From: Flavobacteriales bacterium UBA2798
Lineage (GTDB): Bacteria; Bacteroidota; Bacteroidia; Flavobacteriales_D; UBA2798
NCBI GenBank assembly: GCA_002351955.1
Contig: DEHO01000041.1
Span: 62,840-76,174, forward strand
DNA length: 13,335 bases
Direction: 5' to 3'
Shown piece by piece: positions 7,073 to 13,335 of this stretch. Position numbers and translations under genes: made by a program. Below the pieces are notes generated by a model. That model was not told the origin of the DNA and searched no databases. It saw nothing but the letters and a program-made list of their open reading frames with translations. The stretch's first letter is position 1. The number at the start of each line of letters is the position of its first letter.

Positions 7073-9838
7073 ATGTCAGAATCCAAAGCCATACGCCTGA
7101 CGAAAGTCGCACGAGAATTAAACGTGGGACTGGCGACCATTGTAGAATTTCTGAACAAGAAAGGCTATAAGGTAGAAAACAACCCCAATGCCAAGATCGA
7201 TGATGAGATCTATGGAGTGTTGCTTGCCGAATACCAGACCGAGAAATCGGAAAAGGAAAAATCGCGCAAGGTAACCAGCAGCACCAAAGAGAAGCGGGAA
7301 ACCGTTACCATCACCGAAGTGAAACGTCCAACCCGCGATCAGGATGCTGAGCCGGAAGAGGAGATCATGATTAAAAACGTTCCGGTTAAAAACGAACCGG
7401 AAGTTGTTAAGCCAAAAGTGGAATCCGATGTAAAGGTTTCTGTAATTGGAAAAATTGATCTGGGAACAGTTGGTAAAAAGAAGACCACCAAAAAGGCAGC
7501 GGAACCTGAGGTTAAAAAAGAGAAGGAAAAAGAAAAAGAAGTAGAAAAGCCCGTTGAAAAACCGGTTGCCAAAAAAACAACTGCCAAGAAAACAGAAGAA
7601 CCCGCGCCGGAACCGGTTGCTGAAGCTCCTGTTGCAGTTGAAACACCTGTTGTAGTTGAAACTCCCGTTGAAACTCCGGTAAAAGAGGAAGCAATACCTG
7701 TTGTTCCGGAAATTGAAACACACAAAACGGAATACAGCAAACTGAGCGGACCAAAAATCGTTGGTAAGATCGATCTTCCTGTTGCCCGCGATAATCAAAG
7801 TTCTTCTTCGGCAGGTGAGCGTAAAAAACGCAAACGCATTAAGAAGGTCAACATCGACCAGGCGGCAAAGCAACAAACGCAGCGCGACAATCAGAAAAAA
7901 CGTCCCGAACGCAATGCGCCAAAACCGGAAGTCACAGCAGAAGATATTCAGAAGGAAATCAAAGAAACTCTTGCCCGCTTAAGCAGTCAGGGAGGAAAAT
8001 CAAAGTCCTCGAAAATTCGCCGCGAAAAGAGAGATATCCGGACTCAGTTACGCGAAGAAGAAATGATTCGTGCGGCCGAAGAAGAAAAAGTGTTGAAGCT
8101 TACCGAATTCGTAACGGTTTCTGACCTTGCAAAAATGATGAATGCTTCACCCACGCAGATCATCTCCGCCTGTATGACACTCGGAATTTTTGCATCGATC
8201 AACCAGCGTCTCGATGCAGAAACCATTGCAATCATCGCAGAAGAATTCGGTTACCAGGTACAATTTGTTACTGCCGATATTCAGGAATCGATTGATGAAG
8301 ACGATCAGGATGATCCCGAAGATCTGGTTTCTCGTTCTCCGATTGTAACTGTAATGGGTCACGTCGACCATGGTAAAACATCATTGCTCGACTATGTCCG
8401 TAAAGCCAACGTAATTGCCGGTGAGGCCGGAGGTATTACACAGCACATCGGTGCCTACGCCGTGCAGCTCGATAATGGCAAAAAAATCACCTTCCTCGAT
8501 ACTCCGGGTCACGAAGCGTTTACCGCAATGCGTGCACGTGGAGCCAAGGTAACCGACATCGCCATCATTGTAATTGCAGCAGACGACTCTGTGATGCCAC
8601 AAACCAAGGAGGCAATCGCACACGCACAAGCGGCAGGTGTACCTATGATTTTTGCGCTCAATAAAATTGATAAGCCGGAAGCCAAACCCGATAAAATCCG
8701 TGAAGACCTTGCCAATATGGACCTCCTCGTTGAAGAATGGGGCGGGAAATTCCAGAGTCAGGAAATCTCAGCGAAAAAAGGTTTAGGTGTAAAAGAACTC
8801 CTCGAAAAAGTATTGCTCGAAGCAGAATTGCTCGATTTAAAAGCAAATCCGAATCGCAGAGCAAAAGGAACAGTCATCGAATCGATGCTGGATAAAGGAC
8901 GCGGATACGTATCTACAATCCTTGTTTCTTCCGGTACACTCGAAGTTGGAGATGTATTGCTTGCAGGATCCTACAGTGGTCGTGTTAAGGCGATGTTCAA
9001 CGAACGCGGTTCAGCCATTGCAAAAGCAGGTCCTTCTACTCCGGTTTCCATCCTTGGATTGGACGGTGCACCAAATGCAGGTGACCTCTTCAATGTAATG
9101 GATGATGAACGCGAAGCAAGAAATATTGCAACCCGTCGTCAGCAACTCTTGCGCGAACAGGGAATGCGTACGCATAAACATATTACGCTCGACGAAATTG
9201 GTCGTCGTCTCGCAATCGGCGACTTCAAGGAACTTAACATCATCATTAAAGGTGACGTTGACGGATCTGTAGAAGCACTTGCCGATTCTTTGCTCAAACT
9301 TTCTACCGACCGTATCCAGGTGAAGATCGTTCACAAAGGAGTTGGTGCTATCAGTGAAAGTGATGTATTGCTTGCATCGGCATCCAACGCTGTTATCATC
9401 GGTTTCCAGGTTCGTCCATCAGCAGCCGCTCGTCGTCTTGCCGAAACGGAAGAAATCGATGTACGCCTCTATTCCATCATTTACAAAGCCATCGAAGAAG
9501 TAAAAGACGCGATGGAAGGAATGCTCTCTCCGGAGAAGCAGGAAAAAATTATTGGAACAGTGGAAGTGCGTCAGGTATTTCGTATCACCAAAGTGGGAAC
9601 CGTTGCAGGTTCATACGTGCAGGATGGAAAGATCACACGTCAATCCAAAGTACGCGTTATCCGCGATGGTATTGTTATTCACGATGGCACACTCAACCAG
9701 CTTAAGCGTTTCAAGGACGATGTGAAAGAAGCAACAGCAGGATACGAATGCGGATTGAGCATTAACGGCTTTAACGACATTAACGAAGGCGACATCATTG
9801 AAGCTTACGAAGAAGTAGAAGTGAAGAGCAAGCTCTGA
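7073..9838 (+). CDS. infB: Translation initiation factor IF-2
   Basis: IF-2 is the GTPase that brings initiator fMet-tRNA to the 30S subunit and promotes subunit joining. The 921 residues are long but typical for Bacteroidota. An IF2_N domain is at about 1-55. A low-complexity Lys/Glu/Pro/Val linker covers about 60-330, and a second IF2_N-like domain about 340-400 (LTEFVTVSDLAKMMNASPTQ). The G domain follows, with G1 GHVDHGKT at 429-436, the GGITQHIGA switch, G3 DTPGHEAF, G4 NKID and G5 SAK. Domains II, III and the fMet-tRNA-binding C-terminal domain complete the protein, with GVGAISESDVLLASAS and IGTVEVRQVFRI as recognisable blocks. ATG 7073 follows nusA by 54 bases with no terminator between, so it belongs to the same operon. 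Confidence 0.97.
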   Translation: MSESKAIRLTKVARELNVGLATIVEFLNKKGYKVENNPNAKIDDEIYGVLLAEYQTEKSEKEKSRKVTSSTKEKRETVTITEVKRPTRDQDAEPEEEIMIKNVPVKNEPEVVKPKVESDVKVSVIGKIDLGTVGKKKTTKKAAEPEVKKEKEKEKEVEKPVEKPVAKKTTAKKTEEPAPEPVAEAPVAVETPVVVETPVETPVKEEAIPVVPEIETHKTEYSKLSGPKIVGKIDLPVARDNQSSSSAGERKKRKRIKKVNIDQAAKQQTQRDNQKKRPERNAPKPEVTAEDIQKEIKETLARLSSQGGKSKSSKIRREKRDIRTQLREEEMIRAAEEEKVLKLTEFVTVSDLAKMMNASPTQIISACMTLGIFASINQRLDAETIAIIAEEFGYQVQFVTADIQESIDEDDQDDPEDLVSRSPIVTVMGHVDHGKTSLLDYVRKANVIAGEAGGITQHIGAYAVQLDNGKKITFLDTPGHEAFTAMRARGAKVTDIAIIVIAADDSVMPQTKEAIAHAQAAGVPMIFALNKIDKPEAKPDKIREDLANMDLLVEEWGGKFQSQEISAKKGLGVKELLEKVLLEAELLDLKANPNRRAKGTVIESMLDKGRGYVSTILVSSGTLEVGDVLLAGSYSGRVKAMFNERGSAIAKAGPSTPVSILGLDGAPNAGDLFNVMDDEREARNIATRRQQLLREQGMRTHKHITLDEIGRRLAIGDFKELNIIIKGDVDGSVEALADSLLKLSTDRIQVKIVHKGVGAISESDVLLASASNAVIIGFQVRPSAAARRLAETEEIDVRLYSIIYKAIEEVKDAMEGMLSPEKQEKIIGTVEVRQVFRITKVGTVAGSYVQDGKITRQSKVRVIRDGIVIHDGTLNQLKRFKDDVKEATAGYECGLSINGFNDINEGDIIEAYEEVEVKSKL

Positions 9839-9876
9839 TCACTGAGCCTGATCCTTCGTTGATTTCCTTCTCACTG

Positions 9877-9909
9877 TTGAAAACCTGCAGGGCTTTTGCT
9901 GTAACTTAG
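9877..9909 (+). promoter_or_regulatory. Possible promoter of the NfeD-like/flotillin pair
   Basis: TTG (9877-9879) and TAACTTAG (9902-9909) are 22 bases apart. They resemble the Bacteroidota -33 / -7 pattern, with one mismatch to TAnnTTTG and a slightly long spacer. The site lies in the 110-base gap between infB and the NfeD-like gene. No good terminator is visible after infB, so read-through is also possible. Confidence 0.3.
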
Positions 9910-9948
9910 TACGACCCCTTTCGTATTACTTGCTGCTAAACCAATTTC

Positions 9949-10527
9949 ATGAGTAATTTTTCCGCCTGGTGGAATTCCATTTCCACTTTCGAACAGACAC
10001 TCTGGGCAATCGCACTGGGATTCTCACTGTTCTTTTTACTGCAAACCATCTTCACCGCTTTTGGTGGCGACACCGATTCCGAATCGGCCATGGGTGATGC
10101 CGAAGATCTGGGAGACGGTATCGATTTTCAATTTCTGTCACTGAAAAATGTAGTTGCCTTTTTCACCATGTTCGGTTGGGTTGCGCTTGCTTGTCATAAA
10201 GCAGGATTGCATCCGGCACTAACGATCTCCCTGGGAACAATTGCAGGTGTTGCAATGGTAGCTCTTATGATGGTGCTTTTCCGCTCAATGGCGAAACTTA
10301 AACACAGCGGAACACTCAAAACCGCAAACGCCATCGGACATACCGGCGAAGTGTACCTCACTATTCCTGCCGGAAAAGGCGGACAAGGAAAAATTACCAT
10401 TTTGCTGCAAGGCACCATGCGCGAACTGAGTGCGGTTACTGATGAAGCGCAGGATATTCCCACCGGGAAACTTGTAAAAGTTACGGGACTTTTCAACGAA
10501 CATGTCCTGATTGTTGCTCCGGTTTGA
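9949..10527 (+). CDS. NfeD/YqiJ-like membrane protein with C-terminal OB-fold domain
   Basis: This is a 192-residue inner-membrane protein whose position before a flotillin gene and whose layout suggest an NfeD-like (YqiJ-type) flotillin partner. An N-terminal hydrophobic segment at about 16-37 is followed by an acidic loop (about 40-60, DTDSESAMGDAEDLGDG). Two more membrane segments lie at about 65-83 and 90-111. The last part, about 126-192, is a beta-rich region (GHTGEVYLTIPAGKGGQGKI, then a GKLVKVTGLFNEHVLIVAPV end) that fits the OB-fold domain of NfeD proteins. There is no protease domain, so this is the short form. In other bacteria such proteins work with flotillins in membrane microdomains; that role here is inferred mainly from the neighbour. 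The start ATG 9949 has no convincing Shine-Dalgarno sequence. Confidence 0.75.
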   Translation: MSNFSAWWNSISTFEQTLWAIALGFSLFFLLQTIFTAFGGDTDSESAMGDAEDLGDGIDFQFLSLKNVVAFFTMFGWVALACHKAGLHPALTISLGTIAGVAMVALMMVLFRSMAKLKHSGTLKTANAIGHTGEVYLTIPAGKGGQGKITILLQGTMRELSAVTDEAQDIPTGKLVKVTGLFNEHVLIVAPV

Positions 10528-10544
10528 TTTTTAGTCTATATTTT
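10514..10544 (+). promoter_or_regulatory. Possible internal promoter before the flotillin gene
   Basis: TTG (10514-10516) and TATATTTT (10537-10544) are separated by 20 bases, close to the Bacteroidota TTTG / TAnnTTTG pattern with one mismatch at the last base. The -33 part lies in the end of the NfeD-like coding region and the -7 part in the 38-base gap. Transcription would begin about 15 bases before the flotillin ATG. It would let the flotillin gene be expressed separately from its partner. Confidence 0.4.
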
Positions 10545-10565
10545 CACACATAAATCTTTTTTACT

Positions 10566-12128
10566 ATGTCAGAATACGTTTTGATTGCCATTGGCGTCGC
10601 AGTTCTCTTCTTCTTCATTCTTCTTTCTGCGATTTTTCGTCGCTACAAACGTTGTCCATCCGACCAGATTCTTGTTGTGTATGGTAAGGTGGGTCGCGGA
10701 AAAGACGGAGACCGAACTGCAAAATGTATTCATGGTGGAGCCGCATTCATCTGGCCCGTATTCCAGGATTACGCCTTCATGGAACTTACGCCAATGTCGA
10801 TCGAGGTGAATCTGACCAATGCGCTTTCGCGTCAGAATATCCGCGTGGATGTTCCGTCAAAATTTACGGTTGGTATCTCCACCGATCCCGGCATCATGGA
10901 AAATGCAGCAGAGCGTCTGCTGGGATTAGGTCGTGCCGATATTCATTCGCTTGCCAATGATATTATACTTGGTCAGATGCGTCTGGTTGTTGCCATGATG
11001 GACATCGAAGAGATCAACTCCAACCGCGATAAATTTCTTGCCAACGTTGCATCGAATGTGGAAGCCGAATTGAAAAAAATCGGTTTGAAACTCATCAACG
11101 TAAACATCACCGACATCAAAGACGAGAGCGGATACATTGAAGCACTCGGTAAAGAAGCCGCAGCAAAAGCCATCAACGAAGCAAAGAAATCAGTTGCTGA
11201 GCAGGAGCGTATGGGTGAAGTGGGTAAAGCCATCGCCGAACGTGAGCGTGATGTAAGCATGCAGCAAACCCAAAAGGAACGCGACGTACAAATTGCAGAA
11301 ACACAACGCGACAGAGATACTTCGATTGCCAGCGCGATTAAAGACAGAGAAATTTTAATTGCACAGGCAAAACGTGATGAACAAATTGGTAAAGTGGAAG
11401 CCGACAGAGACACCCGTATCAAATCGGCGGAAGCAAATGCATTAGCAGTAACCGGAGAAAACACCTCACGCATTCAGATCGCCCAATCCGAAGCTGCACG
11501 AAGAGAACGTGAAGCAGAAGCGCTTCGCATTGCAATCGCAGCAGAAAAAGTGCAACAGGCAAAAGCCCTCGAAGAAGCCTATACCGCAGAACGAAATGCA
11601 GAAGCAGCCCGTGCAGAACGCGAACGTGCATCACAAAATGCCAACATCGTTGTAAGCGCAGAAATAGCAAAGCAAAAAGCCATCATCGAAGCACAGGCCG
11701 AAGCAGAAAAAATACGTGAGCGCGCCAAGGGTGAAGCCGATGCGATTTACGCCAAACTCGAAGCAGAAGCACGTGGTGTATACGAAATGCTCACCAAACA
11801 GGCCGAGGGGATGAATGCCCTTGTAAATGCAGCCGGAGGTAATTCCAAAAATGCGGCCTTGCTGATGATTGCCGATAAATTACCTGAACTGGTGAAACTG
11901 CAATCCGAAGCGATTCAAAATATCAAGATTGATAAAGTAACCGTTTGGGACGGTGGCCAGAACAGTGAAGGAAAAGGATCAACTGCAAACTTCGTTTCAG
12001 GTTTGTACAAATCTGTTCCACCGCTCAAAGATATTTTTGACATGGCCGGTCTGGATATTCCTACTTACCTGGGAAAAGAAAAAGGGAAAAACGATAACGA
12101 TATTGTTGACGCGGAAGAAGCGGAATAA
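10566..12128 (+). CDS. Flotillin family (SPFH domain) protein
   Basis: Flotillins are membrane-associated scaffold proteins that oligomerise and organise membrane microdomains. This one has 520 residues. A single N-terminal membrane segment (about 4-24) is followed by basic residues (RRYKR). An SPFH/band-7 domain covers about 30-200, with GGAAFIWPVFQDYAFMELTPMS near its start and the conserved GLKLINVNITDIKDESGYIEALG near its end. A long Ala/Glu/Arg-rich coiled coil covers about 200-410, including an unusually regular run of 11-residue repeats at 227-290. The C-terminal part (about 410-520) contains the flotillin-like EGMNALVNAAGG region and an acidic tail. The upstream neighbour is an NfeD/YqiJ-like protein, the common partner of bacterial flotillins. 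The size and gene order resemble the YqiJ-YqiK pair of Escherichia coli. Its terminal 26 bases take part in a hairpin that spans the stop codon. Confidence 0.92.
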   Translation: MSEYVLIAIGVAVLFFFILLSAIFRRYKRCPSDQILVVYGKVGRGKDGDRTAKCIHGGAAFIWPVFQDYAFMELTPMSIEVNLTNALSRQNIRVDVPSKFTVGISTDPGIMENAAERLLGLGRADIHSLANDIILGQMRLVVAMMDIEEINSNRDKFLANVASNVEAELKKIGLKLINVNITDIKDESGYIEALGKEAAAKAINEAKKSVAEQERMGEVGKAIAERERDVSMQQTQKERDVQIAETQRDRDTSIASAIKDREILIAQAKRDEQIGKVEADRDTRIKSAEANALAVTGENTSRIQIAQSEAARREREAEALRIAIAAEKVQQAKALEEAYTAERNAEAARAERERASQNANIVVSAEIAKQKAIIEAQAEAEKIRERAKGEADAIYAKLEAEARGVYEMLTKQAEGMNALVNAAGGNSKNAALLMIADKLPELVKLQSEAIQNIKIDKVTVWDGGQNSEGKGSTANFVSGLYKSVPPLKDIFDMAGLDIPTYLGKEKGKNDNDIVDAEEAE

Positions 12129-12137
12129 TCTTCTCCG
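12112..12137. terminator. Hairpin across the flotillin stop codon, between convergent genes
   Basis: CGGAAGAAG (12112-12120) pairs with CTTCTCCG (12130-12137), giving 8 bp with one bulged A around a 9-base loop that contains the TAA stop (12126-12128). It lies where the flotillin and pth transcripts converge, and the two stops are only 22 bases apart, so a bidirectional 3' end structure would make sense. No T tract follows on either strand, which weakens the terminator call. Confidence 0.3.
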
Positions 12138-12150
12138 AATAAAACACTGA

Positions 12151-12714
12151 TCATCGATTGTTAAAATCGTTCATCGTCCGCTGTAATCCTGCGGTGCTGA
12201 AACTTTTAATGATCTCGCAACACAGTTCGATGCGTTGTGGTAATGTTTTGTTTTCTTCTTCACCCCATTTCCCGAGAACATAATCCGATTGTTTTCCCTT
12301 GGAAAACTCTGCGCCAATACCAAATCGCAGACGCGGATAATTGTTGTGGCCCAATACGGCCTGAATGTCTTTTAATCCGTTGTGACCCCCGTCGCTTCCT
12401 GCAGGACGAATTCTGATTTTCCCGAAGGGCAGTGCAAGATCATCGGTAATAACAAGCATGTTTTCCGGACTGATCTTTTCCTGCTGCAACCAGTAATTGA
12501 CCGCCTTACCGGAGAGATTCATGAAGGTAGTAGGCTTGATGAGCACAAGTGTGCGTCCTTTGAATTTTACCTCAGCAACATGTGCCAGACGGTCGCTGGT
12601 AAAAACAGCACTGGACGCCTTTGCGAAGGCGTCCAGTACCGAAAAGCCAATGTTATGGCGTGTATCTTCATACTCGCTGCCGATGTTGCCTAATCCTACG
12701 ATCAGATACTTCAT
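12151..12714 (-). CDS. pth: Peptidyl-tRNA hydrolase
   Basis: Pth hydrolyses the ester bond of peptidyl-tRNA released from stalled ribosomes, recycling tRNA. The 187 residues match the usual bacterial length. Key residues are present: Asn10 in VGLGNIGSEY, the catalytic His20 in TRHNIGF, Asn66 in the KPTTFMNLSG block, the Asp91/92 pair in VITDDLALPFGKIRIR, and Asn112 in GSDGGHNGLKDI. The end of the protein (FGIGAEFSKGKQSDYVLGKW) is also typical. It lies 18 bases downstream of rplY on the same strand, a common pairing in Bacteroidota, and almost certainly shares its transcript. Codons 26-35 form a perfect 12-bp inverted repeat, described separately; the encoded residues do not look like an insertion when compared from memory with family sequences. 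Confidence 0.96.
   Translation of the reverse strand: MKYLIVGLGNIGSEYEDTRHNIGFSVLDAFAKASSAVFTSDRLAHVAEVKFKGRTLVLIKPTTFMNLSGKAVNYWLQQEKISPENMLVITDDLALPFGKIRIRPAGSDGGHNGLKDIQAVLGHNNYPRLRFGIGAEFSKGKQSDYVLGKWGEEENKTLPQRIELCCEIIKSFSTAGLQRTMNDFNNR
12610..12637 (-). repeat. Perfect 12-bp inverted repeat inside pth
   Basis: ACTGGACGCCTT (12610-12621) and AAGGCGTCCAGT (12626-12637) are exact inverted copies around a 4-base loop. On the pth coding strand the hairpin is followed, after four bases (GCTG), by five T's (complement of 12601-12605), so it resembles an intrinsic terminator placed about 80-105 bases into the gene. Because it is palindromic, both strands encode the peptide LDAFAKASS here. Confidence 0.85.
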
Positions 12715-12732
12715 GCAGCTTTCTGTTTGCTA

Positions 12733-13317
12733 TTATTTTTTCGCAGCTGCGGCATCTTTTGCTTCAGTGGCTACGTTACGGGTAGTTTCTACTGCAGCAA
12801 CCACAGATTCGGCTGTTTCGAGTAAACGAAGACCATCGATGCTGATGTTCTTAACACGAATGTTTTGTCCGATGTCAAGTTTTTCAACGTCAACAATAAT
12901 CGCTTCAGGCAACTTTTCAGGAGCGCCCATTACATTCATTTTACGGTAATTCTGAACGAGTTTACCCCCCTTTTTCACACCCTCAGGTGATCCGGTTAGA
13001 CGAACAGGAAGTTTCAGTTTAACAGGTTTGTTGGGAACCAGTTCAAGAAAATCGATATGCTGAAGGCGATCTGATACTTTGTGAAACTGAACATCCTTAA
13101 CAATAGCGTTGGTCTTTTTACCTGCGATATCCAATTCAACGTTGTACACGTCGGGACTCCAGATTACTTTCTTTAAAGCGATTTCGTTAATAGAGAAATG
13201 CGTTTGACCATTACCGCCATAAAGCACGCAAGGAATCAATCCCTTGTTGCGCAGGTCGGAAGCATCTTTTTTCCCTACGTTCGCACGGGGCGAACCGCTC
13301 AATGATACTTTCTTCAT
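12733..13317 (-). CDS. rplY: 50S ribosomal protein L25 (CTC form)
   Basis: L25 binds 5S rRNA in the central protuberance of the large subunit. The 194 residues indicate the long, two-domain CTC/TL5 form rather than the short Escherichia coli form. The N-terminal 5S-binding domain (about 1-90) begins with the typical LSGSPRANVGKKDASDLRNKGLIPCVLYGG and contains VKDVQFHKVSDRLQHIDFLEL. The C-terminal beta domain (about 95-175) includes LPVRLTGSPEGVKKGGKLVQ and LDIGQNIRVKNISIDG. The protein ends in an Ala/Lys-rich tail, as in many Bacteroidota. The stop TAA is followed at once by an in-frame TAG. The 18 bases upstream of the start are A-rich (AATTAAACACAAATAAAA on the coding strand) with no Shine-Dalgarno sequence. 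It precedes pth; any promoter lies beyond the right edge. Confidence 0.95.
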   Translation of the reverse strand: MKKVSLSGSPRANVGKKDASDLRNKGLIPCVLYGGNGQTHFSINEIALKKVIWSPDVYNVELDIAGKKTNAIVKDVQFHKVSDRLQHIDFLELVPNKPVKLKLPVRLTGSPEGVKKGGKLVQNYRKMNVMGAPEKLPEAIIVDVEKLDIGQNIRVKNISIDGLRLLETAESVVAAVETTRNVATEAKDAAAAKK

Positions 13318-13335
13318 TTTTATTTGTGTTTAATT

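Noticed and set aside
7118..7876. 252-residue open frame on the minus strand within infB
   Set aside because: It is antisense to the low-complexity Lys/Glu linker of IF-2 and has a Phe/Asn/Cys-rich composition with no recognisable domain; a shadow of the real gene.
9837..9853. GATCA / TGATC hairpin directly after infB as a terminator
   Set aside because: The stem is only 5 bp, AT-rich in part, overlaps the stop codon and has no T tract after it.
12497..12949. 150-residue open frame on the plus strand across pth and rplY
   Set aside because: It is antisense to two clear housekeeping genes. It shares the peptide LDAFAKASS with Pth only because the DNA there is palindromic.

Overview
The window looks like an ordinary chromosomal segment of a Bacteroidota bacterium, probably near Flavobacteriales. 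This rests on the DUF2723/GT117 membrane protein, the Bacteroidota-style RimP, NusA and IF-2 sequences, a CTC-type L25 followed by Pth, mostly A-rich upstream regions without Shine-Dalgarno sequences, and a promoter of the TTTG / TAnnTTTG type. G+C is moderate. I see no mobile element, CRISPR array, tRNA or rRNA, and no sign of recent transfer.

Layout, left to right. (1) 1-3338, plus strand: the C-terminal part of a large DUF2723 (GT117-like) membrane protein cut by the window edge, a NodB-type polysaccharide deacetylase and a LysE-family exporter. The deacetylase and the exporter both lack an ATG start. (2) 3477-5165, plus: a secreted protein made of about 20 MORN-like (YwqK-type) repeats. 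(3) 5176-9838, plus: the conserved rimP-nusA-infB operon for ribosome maturation, transcription elongation/termination and translation initiation. A good Bacteroidota promoter and a terminator-like hairpin lie ahead of rimP. (4) 9949-12128, plus: a small NfeD/YqiJ-like membrane protein followed by a flotillin (SPFH) protein, a classic membrane-microdomain pair. (5) 12151-13317, minus: rplY (L25/CTC) then pth, facing the flotillin gene tail to tail.

The genes are mostly housekeeping. The most interesting signals are regulatory or structural: a 9-bp GC-rich hairpin plus T tract between the predicted rimP promoter and the rimP start, which would be an attenuator for an operon that encodes the termination factor NusA; and a perfect 12-bp inverted repeat with a 4-base loop inside the pth coding region, followed on the coding strand by five T's. 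I did not find a convincing wholly new system. The leader hairpin and the intragenic palindrome are the best candidates for something undescribed.
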